Source of the DNA: Streptomyces alboniger
GTDB lineage: Bacteria > Actinomycetota > Actinomycetes > Streptomycetales > Streptomycetaceae
DNA: 64,000 bases
NCBI RefSeq assembly: GCF_008704395.1
Contig: NZ_CP023695.1
Location: 6,696,001 to 6,760,000, forward strand
Reading direction: 5' to 3'
Part shown: in pieces, positions 7,956 through 18,283 of the stretch
Layout of the letters: each line of letters opens with the position of its first letter
Numbering within the stretch: the stretch's first letter is position 1
Translations under genes and position numbers: made by a program
The notes under the pieces: model-generated
The model's input: only the letters and a program-made list of their open reading frames with translations
Database searches by the model: none
Told to the model about the DNA's origin: nothing

Positions 7956-9674
7956 GTGAGCAGTGGGTCACGCCCCGCCGGGACCAGCGGTGACATCAGG
8001 CTGGTACGTACGAACCTCGCTGCGGCGCGCCTGGACCCCCGGGACTGCCCCGCCAAGCGGGCCAGCGACGCCCGACCGATGCTGATCGCAGACCCCGAAC
8101 CCCCTCAACTCGCTGAAAAACTACAAGACTTCACGCTCAAGGTCTTCATGGATGCACTCGACCTGATTGAACACGAGTGCAAGGATCCGGAGTGGGTGAT
8201 CGGGGAACTCCGGCGCACAAACGGGACCTTCGGGCTCTACCGGCGCCGTGAAGCGCACCCCCTGCTGCTGTCCTGGTCAGCCGAGGCGGTCCGTCGCTAT
8301 CTGGCGGCCAGGGTGGCAGACCAGCACGCCCGCCAGGCCGCCGGCCTGCCGCTCACGGTCCCGGTCCGGGACACATGGGTGGTCGGCACGGACCCGGGCC
8401 CGGTCGACTCCCGGGGCGCAGACACCTATGAGATGACCGCTTGGGGACGCCGCTACGCGGCCCTCGACGGCTCCACAAGGGAACTGTGGCTGCTCACCTT
8501 CGGCCCCGCCAAGGACGACCGACCCGAAGCAGAGAAGGCCGTAGCCGCGTACGTGGCGGCGCGAGGGCGTCCCGCGATCGGAGGTTGGCGCAAGCGGCAC
8601 ACTCCGGTTCCCTTCGGTGAACTTCCCCAGCACCGCGCCGCCCTGCCCGAGCACGTGCGGGTCATCGAATTCGGCTGCGGAGACGGCAAGCACAACGAGC
8701 TGATCGACTGGAACAGACAGGAAGCGCGTCAGCACTTCACAGCGGCGGGGTGGCCCTCGTTACTCCAGGCTATCGACGGGACCGGGACCCGCCCTGGCAC
8801 CGGCTGCATCGACTGCAAGGCGCTGAGCGGCTGCCAGGCCCTCCCGCACAGCCCGGAACTGCTGAGCATTACGCCGCCGAAGCGCCGGCGCCCCCGCCGC
8901 AGTGTCTCGGTCACCGATCTGCGCGCCTATCGGGACTGCCCGGCGAAATATCACGCGACTCGGCAGCTCAAGCTGCGCTCCTCGACGCCCGAGAGCCCAG
9001 AAGTCCGGCGCGGCCGTGTGGTCGACGACATTCTGAACCAGCGGCACGCCAGCACGCCCTACCGAAGCTGCGAGACCTTTCCCGGCCCGGCGGACCCGGT
9101 CTCCTGGGGAGCCGGCGGTCTGCACCTGAGCGGTCAGGAAGCACTCGACGGTGCCGCCATGCTCGAACAGCACGCCTTCTACTGCCCCTTGGACGGCCTC
9201 GCCGCCGAAGAAGAGGTGCGAGTGCAGTACCAGGCGGTCTGCTACGACCCCGGACTCGATCTCGTGCTGATAGCCACCCCCGATCTGCTCCACACCCGCC
9301 GCGGGGGCTGGATCTGGCGGGAGACCAAGACCGCGAGCAGATACCTCTATGAGGGCGAGCCGCTGTTGAAGCTCTACCCCCAGCTGGCGCTCGGCGTCCT
9401 GATGCTGGCCACCGGCGTCCTGGGCGGAGACACTGCGCGCTCCCGGGTGGAGCTCGAACTGCTGCACACCGACGACGTGACCTTTGAGGAACTCGACCCC
9501 TCACACCCGGGGACCGTCGACGAAGCGCGAGAAGTGATCACGCAACTCGCTCAGCCCTGGGCCTGGGACCAGGACTACCCGACCGCTCCAGGCCGGCATT
9601 GCGACGGCTGCGAAGCCCTCGAATGGTGCCGCGCGGGCATCGAACACCTCGCTCCGACAAGGCAGGATTCCTGA
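7956..9674 (+). CDS. RecB-family Fe-S PD-(D/E)XK nuclease, first gene of the pPIWI-RE operon
   Basis: 572 residues from GTG 7956, chosen because GGAGGAG lies immediately upstream. Asp443 (LIATPDLL) and Glu456-Thr-Lys458 (WRETKTA) give the D...ExK nuclease site. Cys328 (YRDCPAKY) with Cys549, Cys552 and Cys558 (HCDGCEALEWC) give the C-(n)-C-x2-C-x5-C pattern of 4Fe-4S nucleases such as AddB, Dna2 and Cas4. A second Cys cluster (CIDCKALSGC, near 290) may bind metal. The N-terminal half has the look of a separate RNase H- or transposase-like region that I cannot assign. The stop overlaps the next start (TGATG), so the four genes to 17650 are translationally coupled or nearly so. Likely processes DNA ends for the system. 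Confidence 0.75.
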   Translation: MSSGSRPAGTSGDIRLVRTNLAAARLDPRDCPAKRASDARPMLIADPEPPQLAEKLQDFTLKVFMDALDLIEHECKDPEWVIGELRRTNGTFGLYRRREAHPLLLSWSAEAVRRYLAARVADQHARQAAGLPLTVPVRDTWVVGTDPGPVDSRGADTYEMTAWGRRYAALDGSTRELWLLTFGPAKDDRPEAEKAVAAYVAARGRPAIGGWRKRHTPVPFGELPQHRAALPEHVRVIEFGCGDGKHNELIDWNRQEARQHFTAAGWPSLLQAIDGTGTRPGTGCIDCKALSGCQALPHSPELLSITPPKRRRPRRSVSVTDLRAYRDCPAKYHATRQLKLRSSTPESPEVRRGRVVDDILNQRHASTPYRSCETFPGPADPVSWGAGGLHLSGQEALDGAAMLEQHAFYCPLDGLAAEEEVRVQYQAVCYDPGLDLVLIATPDLLHTRRGGWIWRETKTASRYLYEGEPLLKLYPQLALGVLMLATGVLGGDTARSRVELELLHTDDVTFEELDPSHPGTVDEAREVITQLAQPWAWDQDYPTAPGRHCDGCEALEWCRAGIEHLAPTRQDS

Positions 9675-10864
9675 TGGCCACCGCCTTTGACACCCACGCC
9701 GCCCAGCGCGGTGACTGGCTCGACTTCCCCGACGTACGCCTCGTCCGTACGCTGGCCGGCGCCGTCATCCAGCTCGCCGACCTCGGCCCGCTCTCCTCCT
9801 TCAAACTGCCCTACCCGGCCGAAGCCCAGCGAGCACTCGACCGGACCGTCCTGGCCTGCCTCATCAGGGGCGTCGAGGAGATCCCGAAAAGCCTGCCGGA
9901 ACTGCTCTTTTGGTGCCACAGCCGCCCCCTGGAGGACTGGCCCCTGGACCTGCCGCCGGACGCTTTCGGACCGGACGACTATCTGGTGGACCCCGAGGCA
10001 CGGGTTCCCACCCAGCTGTGCCACGAGTGGTGGATTAGAGGCAAGGACGCCGGCGCCGCACACTTCGACCGCGAGGTCATTCACACGGCCATGCGCTTGT
10101 GCCGCAAGGCGTCATCACCCGAGTCCTACGTCGCCTTCCGCAGGCTCCTGGTCGAACGACCGGTACTTACCGGAGTGGAACGGTTCGAGACCGAGACCGA
10201 CCTGTCCCTCGCCCCCGTACAAGAACTGCTGGACCAGTGCTACGCCCCGGTCCCGGCCTCCTACGAATTCCAGGGCGGCTACGTCACCTGCGGTCGCTGC
10301 CTGACCTTGCTCACGCCGCTCGCCGACGGCGCGTGGTGGTGCGAGAGGGACCGGTGCCGACGCCGGGGCGCACCGCCGCACGGACGGACCCTGACCGGAG
10401 CCGACGTGGCCGGACTGCTGCAACTTGTACGACCGCTGCGGCAGTTCGTCACCGGACCGGGACGCGCCGAGGTCGAACTGGAAGCCCGACTGTGCACGCT
10501 GGGGCTCGAGGTCCAGCTCTGGCCCGGCTTCGACGCCTACGACTTGCGTGTGACCTTCCCCGACGGGCACATCTGGGCCATCGACGTCAAGGACTGGAAG
10601 CATCCCGGGCTGCTTGGCCGGTCCGCGAAACCCGTTCGCCCAGAGCCGCCCTACGACGAAGCGTGCTGGGTAGTTCCCCGCGAACAGGCCGAAGCCCACC
10701 GCGACTACCTCGGCACCTACCGCCGCAACCGCCCCGCCTCCGCCGAGGGCCTACCCCTGCTCACCGACGACCGGCTCGCCGCCCTCGCGACCGCCCGCCT
10801 CCGCGGGGCAGACGGCCCCCACCTGACGGACTCCGCACCGACGAACGGATCCCCGAGTGCGTAA
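9674..10864 (+). CDS. pPIWI-RE-associated REase-like protein
   Basis: 396 residues from ATG 9674, which overlaps the preceding stop. A zinc-ribbon-like pair (CGRC about 213, then C…C in WWCERDRC) is followed by a compact PD-(D/E)XK domain: Asp290 (DAYDLRV) and Asp304-Val-Lys306 (AIDVKDW), then a C-terminal helix with Tyr/Arg. Position, size and the D...DxK site match the REase partner that Burroughs, Iyer and Aravind described next to the DinG-type helicase and the pPIWI-RE protein. It probably makes the cut after the helicase and PIWI protein have recognised a target. It overlaps the helicase start by 8 bases (GTGCGTAA). Confidence 0.75.
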   Translation: MATAFDTHAAQRGDWLDFPDVRLVRTLAGAVIQLADLGPLSSFKLPYPAEAQRALDRTVLACLIRGVEEIPKSLPELLFWCHSRPLEDWPLDLPPDAFGPDDYLVDPEARVPTQLCHEWWIRGKDAGAAHFDREVIHTAMRLCRKASSPESYVAFRRLLVERPVLTGVERFETETDLSLAPVQELLDQCYAPVPASYEFQGGYVTCGRCLTLLTPLADGAWWCERDRCRRRGAPPHGRTLTGADVAGLLQLVRPLRQFVTGPGRAEVELEARLCTLGLEVQLWPGFDAYDLRVTFPDGHIWAIDVKDWKHPGLLGRSAKPVRPEPPYDEACWVVPREQAEAHRDYLGTYRRNRPASAEGLPLLTDDRLAALATARLRGADGPHLTDSAPTNGSPSA

Positions 10865-13800
10865 CAGCAGCGAGTGGTACCAGAAACTGGCCAAAGCCCT
10901 GGAGCCCGTCTGGCCCCAAGAACACCAGGACGTAAACCCCTCGCTGCTCTGCCAGGTAGAACTCGGCCTCTACCTCATGGAGAGTCTCGACCCGTCTGGC
11001 GACGCCCACGGTGTCTACACCCTCCTGGGCGGCTACCCCTTTGCCGCCGCCGCGGGCATCGCCACCACACCAGCACAGAGCACCCGGCTGGATGTGGCAC
11101 GCCACCTGCTGTGGAAGCTGCGTCGCCGCCGCATGTGGCACCAGTGCCTGGAGACGTACGTCCAGCTGCCCGAACGGCTCCGCGGCTACCGGCTGCCCGA
11201 GGGAGGAGGACCGGCGCGTCGCGTCGAACCCACCATCGCCGCAGACCGCTTCAACAGGTTCGCGCATGCGCTGTCCCAGCTTCCGCACTTCGACCAACGG
11301 CAACTGCAGCCCACCCCGGCGGGCCAGGCCCGGTTCACCGAGCGGCACCGGCCCGCCTCCGTGACCATCCCCGAACAGCTGTGTTTCCCGCCGGCGACCG
11401 GCCACGACCTCAGCCAGGTCCCGCACACCGCAGGCCACCCCCTGGACATCCCGCTGGCCGAACTCGCCGAGACCGCCCGCTGGATGGAGGAAACCGAGAC
11501 GGCCCGCGGCCTCACCTGTGGCCATTGGGTGCGACGGCTGGAGGACCTGCAACTCGACGCCCTGTCCGCCGACGGGCAGCGCTTCGAGAAGACCACGGTT
11601 CTCCGCATGGACCGCCTGCTCCATCTGGTCGGCATGGTGGGCGCGGGCAAGAGCACCCTGATGCACCTCATCGCCGTCTGGGGCGCACGCAAAGGGCTCC
11701 GCACCACTCTGGTCGTCGGTGACGTCGCCGAACAGCTCACCCTGGTCGGCCAGTTCCGCGACCTGGACCTGCAGGCCGCTCCCGTCATCGGCGGCACCAC
11801 CCGCGAACAGCACGCATCCCGGCTGCACCGCCGCCTTGCCGCGCGCGGCCAAGCCTCCCTCCTCCAGCACGATGATCCAGCCTTCGATGACCTGAGCTCG
11901 GTGTGCATCCTTGACGCACAGCGCGGACTGGAAGCAGCCGAACCCCTGCGCTACGTCGACGCCCCCTGCACGGAACTGCGCCCGGTCAAGAAGCCTGGTC
12001 CCACCGCTGTCGGGGAGATCCCGCTGCCCGTGTACCGGCACGACCTGTCCGAGGCTCCCGCGGAAAGCGAGATGTCTCGGTCCGATCACGGCTGTCCGGT
12101 GTGGAGCGTCTGCCCCCGCCATGCCCCCGACCGGGAGCTGGTCGATGCCCTGATCTGGGTGGCCAACCCGGCCAGCCTCCTGCAGAGCGCTGTCCCCAAC
12201 CACCTCAATGCCGAACGCCTCAGGCACCTTGAACTGGCCTGCCTACGCAGCGACATCATCGTCGTCGACGAGGCGGACCGCGTACAGATGCAGCTCGACA
12301 CCGCCTTCGCCCCGTCCGCGACGCTGATCGTGCGCGGCCCGGATTCCTGGCTCGACCGCCTCGGCATCCACAAGATCGATGAACTGGCCCGGCAAGGCCG
12401 CCTGCCCCTCTCGGCACGCGATGTCGAACGCTGGTCGGCCTCCCTGGACCTGGTCCACATCGCCGCCAACCGTCTCTACCGCCGACTGATCACCGACCAC
12501 GACCTTCGCCGCTGGGCGGACATCGAATACTTCAGCGCCTGGACGCTCCAGGAGAAACTCGTCAACGAGTGGTACCCCCGTCCGCGTGTCACCGGTCTCC
12601 TCCCCGACGAGACCTCCTCCGACGCCGAGGTGTACGACTCCAACGACGAGGCCGACGGCAACGCACCCCTGCCGCGGACCCCGGACACCGAGCCCTGGGA
12701 CATCCGACGCAACGAAATCACCAAGGCGTTCGACGCCTTCCGCGATGACCCGCTCGGCGATCGCGGCCCGCACAACGACCTCACCGACGCCCTGATCCGC
12801 AGTGCCGGAGCTCTCCTGCACCACCTCGACCAGACAGCGACCAGCCAACGTGTCCGCTCCGTGCTCGACACCCTGCTCACCGGGTCCCCGCTGCTGGACG
12901 GTTCCCTGCGCCAGGAGCCACCCAGCCCGGGGAAACCCGACCGGGATCCCGTGGACACCTGGGGGAGCGAGCCCTGGCTGGAACGCGAAGCCCGACGCCT
13001 TGAGTTCACCCTGGTACTGGCCGCCCTGCACCAGCGCCTCGAACGCGTCACCTTCCTGTGGCCGCAGGCCGAGGCGGCTCTGCATCTGGACACCGCCGAC
13101 AACGAACTCTCCCGCAGACCGCCCCTCGACTACGCGCCGGTGGTGCCGGAAGCCCCGATGGGTAACGTCCTTGGATTCCAGTACCTGCCCGAAGATCCGG
13201 AGCGCGGCCCGGACGGCGACGAACACCGCAGCGGTACCCTGCGCTTCTTCCGCTGTGCAGGCGTCGGCCGCGAGCTCTTGCTCCACCTTCCCGCGCTGGG
13301 AGCCGACCCCGCAGCGGGCCGTCCCGGACCGCACGTCCTGCTCATGTCCGGCACCAGCTGGGCCGGGACATCGACCCGCGCACACGTCATGGCCCCGGTC
13401 ACAGCGATCCTCAAACCCCACCAGGCCGCCGTCGACTCCATCCGGCAAACCCTGTTCACCACGCTGTTCCTCTACGACGGCGAAGGAACCCCGCTCACCC
13501 TCTCCGGAGCCCGACTCGATACCCGTGAACGGGTCCTGGCCCAGATGGTCACCCAGCTCGGCAAGTCGGCCCCGGGCAGCACCTCGCTCCTCGATCAGGA
13601 ACTACGGCAGATCGAGGACGGAGAACGCCGACGTGCCCTCCTCCTGGTCGGCAGTTACCAGGACGCCAGGATCGCCGCCGACCTCCTGGAACGCATGCCA
13701 CGCTGGCGCGGAAAGGTCCGCGTCCTCGCCTCCGACAAGGCAGAGCTCGACCACGCCGGTCCCGGAGACACCGCCACGGGAGACTTCACCGGCGCCTCCG

Positions 13801-14510
13801 CCGTACGCCGCGGCGACCTCGCCGCCTTCGCCAAGGACGAAGACGCCGAAGTCCTGGTCGCCCCCCTGATGGCAATCGAGCGCGGCCACAACATCCTCAA
13901 CCAGAGCCACAAAGCCGCCTTCGGGACCGTCCTCTTCCTCGCCCGTCCCCACCCGCGCCCCGACGACCTCTCGCTGGCCGTCTTCGCCATCAACGACTGG
14001 GTCACCAGGTTCGTCCGCAACCAGCCGGATGCCGAGGCGGGAACCTTCGGCAAACTCGTGGCCGACGCAGCGGACATGGACACCGCCGGGCTCGCCTTCC
14101 GCCTCGCGGCTCGCAAGGAGTGGCGCCGCCTGCTGTCCCGACGCTACATCTACTCCCAGCTGAACGACGCGGAGAAGACCTCCTTCGCCTGGGATCAGCT
14201 GGTCACCATCTGGCAGGTCATCGGCCGGCTGGTGCGCGGCGGAGTGCCCGCGCGGGTGGTATTCGTCGACGCGGCCTTCGCCCCCGCACTCGCCGAGGCC
14301 GGTGCCCCGCCCGCCGCAGCGACCCGCAGCGGACGCCGACGCAACGACCACGGCCTGCTCATCAAGCTCCGCGACGTCCTCGCGCCCTACTTCGACGACG
14401 ACATCACACCCGAATCGTTCACCGACCCCGCCGACCCCGCCCTGGTCCGCACGCTCTACCACCCGCTCTACGACGCCCTGAGCGGCCTGATCATGCGAAC
14501 TGACCGCTGA
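10857..14510 (+). CDS. DinG-like superfamily 2 helicase of the pPIWI-RE system
   Basis: 1217 residues from GTG 10857. Walker A GMVGAGKST is at 259-267, the Walker B/DEAD box at 471-474 (VVDEADRV), and the second RecA lobe includes LLMSGTSWAG, LLLVGSYQDA, VLVAPLMAIERG and motif VI QVIGRLVR (1120-1127). About 250 residues precede the first motif and a long insertion separates the lobes. Unlike classical DinG, I see no clear four-cysteine Fe-S cluster between motifs I and II, although two cysteines (CPVWSVCPRH, about 414) lie in that interval. It would unwind DNA or R-loops for the neighbouring REase and pPIWI-RE protein. It lies 26 bases upstream of the pPIWI-RE gene. Confidence 0.8.
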   Translation: MRNSSEWYQKLAKALEPVWPQEHQDVNPSLLCQVELGLYLMESLDPSGDAHGVYTLLGGYPFAAAAGIATTPAQSTRLDVARHLLWKLRRRRMWHQCLETYVQLPERLRGYRLPEGGGPARRVEPTIAADRFNRFAHALSQLPHFDQRQLQPTPAGQARFTERHRPASVTIPEQLCFPPATGHDLSQVPHTAGHPLDIPLAELAETARWMEETETARGLTCGHWVRRLEDLQLDALSADGQRFEKTTVLRMDRLLHLVGMVGAGKSTLMHLIAVWGARKGLRTTLVVGDVAEQLTLVGQFRDLDLQAAPVIGGTTREQHASRLHRRLAARGQASLLQHDDPAFDDLSSVCILDAQRGLEAAEPLRYVDAPCTELRPVKKPGPTAVGEIPLPVYRHDLSEAPAESEMSRSDHGCPVWSVCPRHAPDRELVDALIWVANPASLLQSAVPNHLNAERLRHLELACLRSDIIVVDEADRVQMQLDTAFAPSATLIVRGPDSWLDRLGIHKIDELARQGRLPLSARDVERWSASLDLVHIAANRLYRRLITDHDLRRWADIEYFSAWTLQEKLVNEWYPRPRVTGLLPDETSSDAEVYDSNDEADGNAPLPRTPDTEPWDIRRNEITKAFDAFRDDPLGDRGPHNDLTDALIRSAGALLHHLDQTATSQRVRSVLDTLLTGSPLLDGSLRQEPPSPGKPDRDPVDTWGSEPWLEREARRLEFTLVLAALHQRLERVTFLWPQAEAALHLDTADNELSRRPPLDYAPVVPEAPMGNVLGFQYLPEDPERGPDGDEHRSGTLRFFRCAGVGRELLLHLPALGADPAAGRPGPHVLLMSGTSWAGTSTRAHVMAPVTAILKPHQAAVDSIRQTLFTTLFLYDGEGTPLTLSGARLDTRERVLAQMVTQLGKSAPGSTSLLDQELRQIEDGERRRALLLVGSYQDARIAADLLERMPRWRGKVRVLASDKAELDHAGPGDTATGDFTGASAVRRGDLAAFAKDEDAEVLVAPLMAIERGHNILNQSHKAAFGTVLFLARPHPRPDDLSLAVFAINDWVTRFVRNQPDAEAGTFGKLVADAADMDTAGLAFRLAARKEWRRLLSRRYIYSQLNDAEKTSFAWDQLVTIWQVIGRLVRGGVPARVVFVDAAFAPALAEAGAPPAAATRSGRRRNDHGLLIKLRDVLAPYFDDDITPESFTDPADPALVRTLYHPLYDALSGLIMRTDR

Positions 14511-14536
14511 GCCACAGCAAGGAGACTGCAAAGACC

Positions 14537-17500
14537 ATGGCCGCCAAGTACCGCGACACCAGCCGGGCCGCCTACCTTCTGAAGCCCAATACCGCGCCCT
14601 GGACCGCCCGATACCGGGCACTGCCCTTTGCGGAGCAGTGGCACGAAAGCGTTCTGGACCTCTGCAACCTAGGCCGTCCCCCCGAGGCCGAGCCCTACCG
14701 CGCTGCGCCCGTCGCCAGATTCAACGGAGTTCTGCAGAGCCTCGCCCCCGATCTGGTCGTCCGCGGCCGTCCCCGCGACCCGCAGCAGCTGGCCGAGGAT
14801 TTCTGGCTCTACACCCCCTCCGACGCCCCCCACCCGCTTCCCGGCGACACCCTGAACCGGCTGAGCGGCGCCTGGCTTCAAGACCTCCGCCCCGAACCCG
14901 CACATCACCGGGCAGTCCTAGACACCCACACGGCGCTGCGCTCCTGCCCGCCGCAGTGGCAGGATGTCACCGTCGACCTCCTCGGCTGCCCCACGACCGA
15001 CGGTGGAACCGCGGCTCCGCGCGACCGGCAATACCAACTCGCCACCGATGCCCTGGCCCGGCGCATCCTCGCCCTGGGACCCTACGAACACAGCGCCGGC
15101 AGCCTGCACTTCCGGGCCGTGCCGCGAGGCCCGCGGCAGCAGGGAGCGGAACTCCTCTCACAGCCTCTCTCGCATGTGGTCAAAGGGCGCGAGTGGTGGT
15201 TCTCCCTCGTGATCAACATTTCGCTACACACCGTCCCCTTCGACCCTCGCCCCCGTCTCCACCTGCACACGGGAGTACGCCGCTGGGCAACTCGCCTCGA
15301 CGCGAGGAAACAGCGCCTGCGGCTGCCGTATGGCCGCGACACCTCGGTCTACCTGCTGCCCGGCATCCCCTGGCTCCCCGGAGCACCCACCAGCGAGCGG
15401 TACGCCGTGGCCCGGCTGACCTGGGACCGCGGCACCAAGGACTATGCCTGGAAGAACAACGGCCCCGCCCAGATCCTCGGCAGGCTGGCACTCAACCGCC
15501 CCTTCCCCGACCCCGCCAGCCTGCTTGCCACACCCGAGGAGTGGATCGGCGACGGGGACGGCACCCGCGCCGCCGTCGTCCACAGCACACACATGGGGCC
15601 TCACGGCATCGGTGCCGGCCTCATGTCACACCAGCGTTCACAGATCGTCCAGTGGGCCGAACAGGCGCTGCCCGAGCAGCTACACCAGGTCCCCTCCCTC
15701 AGCCGGGCGAGCGCCGGCAGCAGCGCCCCCGCCAATGCCCGGCCCAAGCCCAAGGCGGCGGAGAAGGAAGCGGAGGCGCAACGCGAAGCCCGCGCCCGCC
15801 GGACCGCACTCGCGGTGGCAGCCAGGATCAACCAGGGACAGGACCCCGCCGAGGCGATCAAAGGGACGGGAGCCGGGTGCCTCGTCGAAGCCAGACTGCT
15901 GTGGCAGAGCCCGTCGTTCCGCGATGCAGCCATCGAGGCCCTCGCCGACGTCCTCGGCCTGGACGGCGACGGAAGCCGCCCGGAGCCAGCCACTGCCGAG
16001 AACACATACGAGCGGGCCGTACCCGGAAACCCCGTCACTCTCGAATGGAAAGCCCCGGAACTCACCCTCCGCCTCCGCTGTCTGCGCACCACCGAGGGAA
16101 TCACCGACACCCTGGGCATCGACCCCGCAGCACGGCCCAGGGGCAAAGCCCTGGAGGCCGGTATCAACGCCCGACGGAAGACTACCGCCGCATTCTTGGC
16201 CGACGACGGAGCTGACCCGCTTCACCCCAGCTTCGCCCTCGTGGAGATCGACCGCCGCCAGGACTTCGCCCACCGTCTGGATGACCCCAAGTACGCGCTC
16301 CGGCTGGGATGCGCGGACGCGGGCGTCCTGACGCAATTCGCGCTCGTCCCCAAGAAGGCCAAGGGCTACAACAGCGAGAAGAACCTCTCCCACCGGGTCC
16401 ATTCGGGTTGGGAGGACGCTCTGCGCCAGTACGGTGTCCGTGTCCTACCCGAGCACACGCTCGGCGAAGCCATCCCCAAGGATCTGCGCTACGTCGCCAC
16501 GTACATGGTCAAGCGGCGCAAGGACGGCCCCACCCGACTGCCCCGCCACACCCCGGTGGCCGTCATGGTCACACCGCTGGCACCGGGCAGCGGCCTGGCG
16601 ACCGTCACAGGCTGGGACGAGCGGACAGGACGCTGGATTCCCTACCCCCAGTTCCTGCTCGGCCTGGTGAAGACAGCCGAAATCCCGGAGGTCAGCGAAC
16701 CCACCGAGACCGAGACCGCGACGCCCACGGACACCGAAGCCGCCGCCTTCGTACCACAGCAGCGTTCAAAGTACCGCGTCTGGCAGCAGAACATGGACGA
16801 ACAGCGCCGGGCGACCGCCCGATACCTCCAGAAAATGGTCCGCTCTCTTCGCGGCCGACCCACTGCCCTGCTGACCCATTCGCAGAACAGCCGGCTGCAC
16901 TGGCCCTGGCTCCAGGACGGCCGAACCGAACGGGACCTGATCAAGACCGGGCACGCGCAGCCGGTGGGACTAGACCCCGATCTCCGGTTGATTCGCGTAC
17001 GTACGGCAGCAGGGCGGGAGACCCCGCAGTGGTGGGGCAACGCCTCTCCCGGTGAAGTCAACGGCCTGCCCCAAGGGCTGTGGGTGGAGGACGAAGACGC
17101 CGCACGCTCCTCCGGCCGGATCTTCTACAGCACCACACCCAAAGCGAGCACTTTCCGAGACTCCGCCGTCGAGGCCGACAAAATCGCGCCCCGGCCGCTG
17201 CGCCAGGGACCCAACAAGGGCAAACCCACCATCGATACACACATCCCGGCCTGGAACCCCGGGCTAGTGGAGATCGCAGTCCTGGGCTGCCACGCGGATG
17301 CCGGCGACTCACCCGAAGCACTCGCTCTGGCGGTGCACCAGCTGCGCCAAGCCCCCGATTACCTGGACGCACTCTCCCTCCCCCTGCCCCTGCACCTGGC
17401 AAGCCTCGCCCAGCACTACGTGCTGCCGACGGTCGCCGAGGCAGAGGCGGGTGAGGCTGAGGAATCCTCCCTGGAGGAGCTGGCCACCACCGAGGTGGCA

Positions 17501-17650
17501 GGCAACGTCAATGGGCAGCGCGTAGCGGCGGCGCTCGGAGTGATCGAGGAAGGCACGGACGTCGAGCCGGCAGACCTGGACCCGGAATACGCAGAGGACC
17601 CCGGCCTCGCCCAAGCACCGGAGGACGAACAGCTCGCCTTGTTCCCCTGA
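14537..17650 (+). CDS. pPIWI-RE protein (prokaryotic PIWI-like, RNase H fold)
   Basis: 1037 residues from ATG 14537 with AGGAGA 12 bases upstream. The N-terminal ~400 residues correspond to the unique pPIWI-RE N-terminal and X-type regions. A charged Ala/Lys/Glu linker lies about 395-420. The C-terminal third is the PIWI-like RNase H domain, with the family's characteristic block around FYSTTPKASTFR followed by a nucleic-acid-binding helical tail (LHLASLAQHYVLP). The name refers to conserved Arg and Glu residues. The family was predicted by Burroughs, Iyer and Aravind to act against invading DNA through an RNA-DNA hybrid, and it typically sits with a DinG helicase and a REase, as here. It ends the operon. 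An acidic tail (…PEDEQLALFP) is present. Confidence 0.85.
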   Translation: MAAKYRDTSRAAYLLKPNTAPWTARYRALPFAEQWHESVLDLCNLGRPPEAEPYRAAPVARFNGVLQSLAPDLVVRGRPRDPQQLAEDFWLYTPSDAPHPLPGDTLNRLSGAWLQDLRPEPAHHRAVLDTHTALRSCPPQWQDVTVDLLGCPTTDGGTAAPRDRQYQLATDALARRILALGPYEHSAGSLHFRAVPRGPRQQGAELLSQPLSHVVKGREWWFSLVINISLHTVPFDPRPRLHLHTGVRRWATRLDARKQRLRLPYGRDTSVYLLPGIPWLPGAPTSERYAVARLTWDRGTKDYAWKNNGPAQILGRLALNRPFPDPASLLATPEEWIGDGDGTRAAVVHSTHMGPHGIGAGLMSHQRSQIVQWAEQALPEQLHQVPSLSRASAGSSAPANARPKPKAAEKEAEAQREARARRTALAVAARINQGQDPAEAIKGTGAGCLVEARLLWQSPSFRDAAIEALADVLGLDGDGSRPEPATAENTYERAVPGNPVTLEWKAPELTLRLRCLRTTEGITDTLGIDPAARPRGKALEAGINARRKTTAAFLADDGADPLHPSFALVEIDRRQDFAHRLDDPKYALRLGCADAGVLTQFALVPKKAKGYNSEKNLSHRVHSGWEDALRQYGVRVLPEHTLGEAIPKDLRYVATYMVKRRKDGPTRLPRHTPVAVMVTPLAPGSGLATVTGWDERTGRWIPYPQFLLGLVKTAEIPEVSEPTETETATPTDTEAAAFVPQQRSKYRVWQQNMDEQRRATARYLQKMVRSLRGRPTALLTHSQNSRLHWPWLQDGRTERDLIKTGHAQPVGLDPDLRLIRVRTAAGRETPQWWGNASPGEVNGLPQGLWVEDEDAARSSGRIFYSTTPKASTFRDSAVEADKIAPRPLRQGPNKGKPTIDTHIPAWNPGLVEIAVLGCHADAGDSPEALALAVHQLRQAPDYLDALSLPLPLHLASLAQHYVLPTVAEAEAGEAEESSLEELATTEVAGNVNGQRVAAALGVIEEGTDVEPADLDPEYAEDPGLAQAPEDEQLALFP

Positions 17651-18283
17651 GGGCGAAGGAGTGCTGGCACCCCCACCGGCGCTGCCCTTGTTCTGCGGGG
17701 CGCATCCCATGAACGGATATCATGCTTCCCTGCGTCGAATATGCACGGCCGGTCCCCTTCGAGGAGGCACCCTCGGTATCGGCGGGCTCGATCTCCGATT
17801 TGAGGGCGGAACGCCGGGGACCGGGCGCCAGCGACCGCCATGATGCCGATGACTTCATGGGCAGCGGATCGGACGCGACACCGCTCTTGCCACGACGGGG
17901 GCCTCCGTACGGCACCGTTGGTTGTCTCGCAGGGCCGCTTCCTGGAGCGCTGCCTCCGGGACAGGGGCGGCATGGTGAATGTGCACGGGGTTGTCGGTGG
18001 TATGGACCTGGCGGCGGGCGGCATCGCTGCTCGGCCACCGGATCGGGCCCGATCGTCGGCACGTTGGTGCGCTGCCGTGTGGCGCAGACAGCTGTGGAGA
18101 AGCCGCCTCGGTCGTGCATCGACCTGAATAAGGTTGTCGGCTTCCGTGCCTGTCAACGGTCATCGGGTTGCCCAGGTCGTGATCCCGAGTAGGTGTCGGA
18201 CGCGGTGCAGGCGTCAGCCCGGTGTCGTCTTTGGCTTTGCGGGCGAGTGTGCCCGGGAGTCTGGGGTGCGGGTGCAGCGGCGT
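17651..18283. other. Intergenic region between convergent operons, no gene seen
   Basis: Several frames are open on both strands, as expected at this GC content, but none has a plausible start with ribosome site or a recognisable product. The region separates the pPIWI-RE operon (+) from the membrane nuclease operon (-) and could be a relic. Confidence 0.4.

Noticed and set aside
10761..12227. 488-codon minus-strand frame over the helicase start
   Set aside because: Antisense to the DinG-like helicase with Walker A and a DEAD box.
17722..18192. Plus-strand frame of 156 codons after the pPIWI-RE gene
   Set aside because: No ribosome site, no recognisable motif, and similar open frames exist on both strands here.
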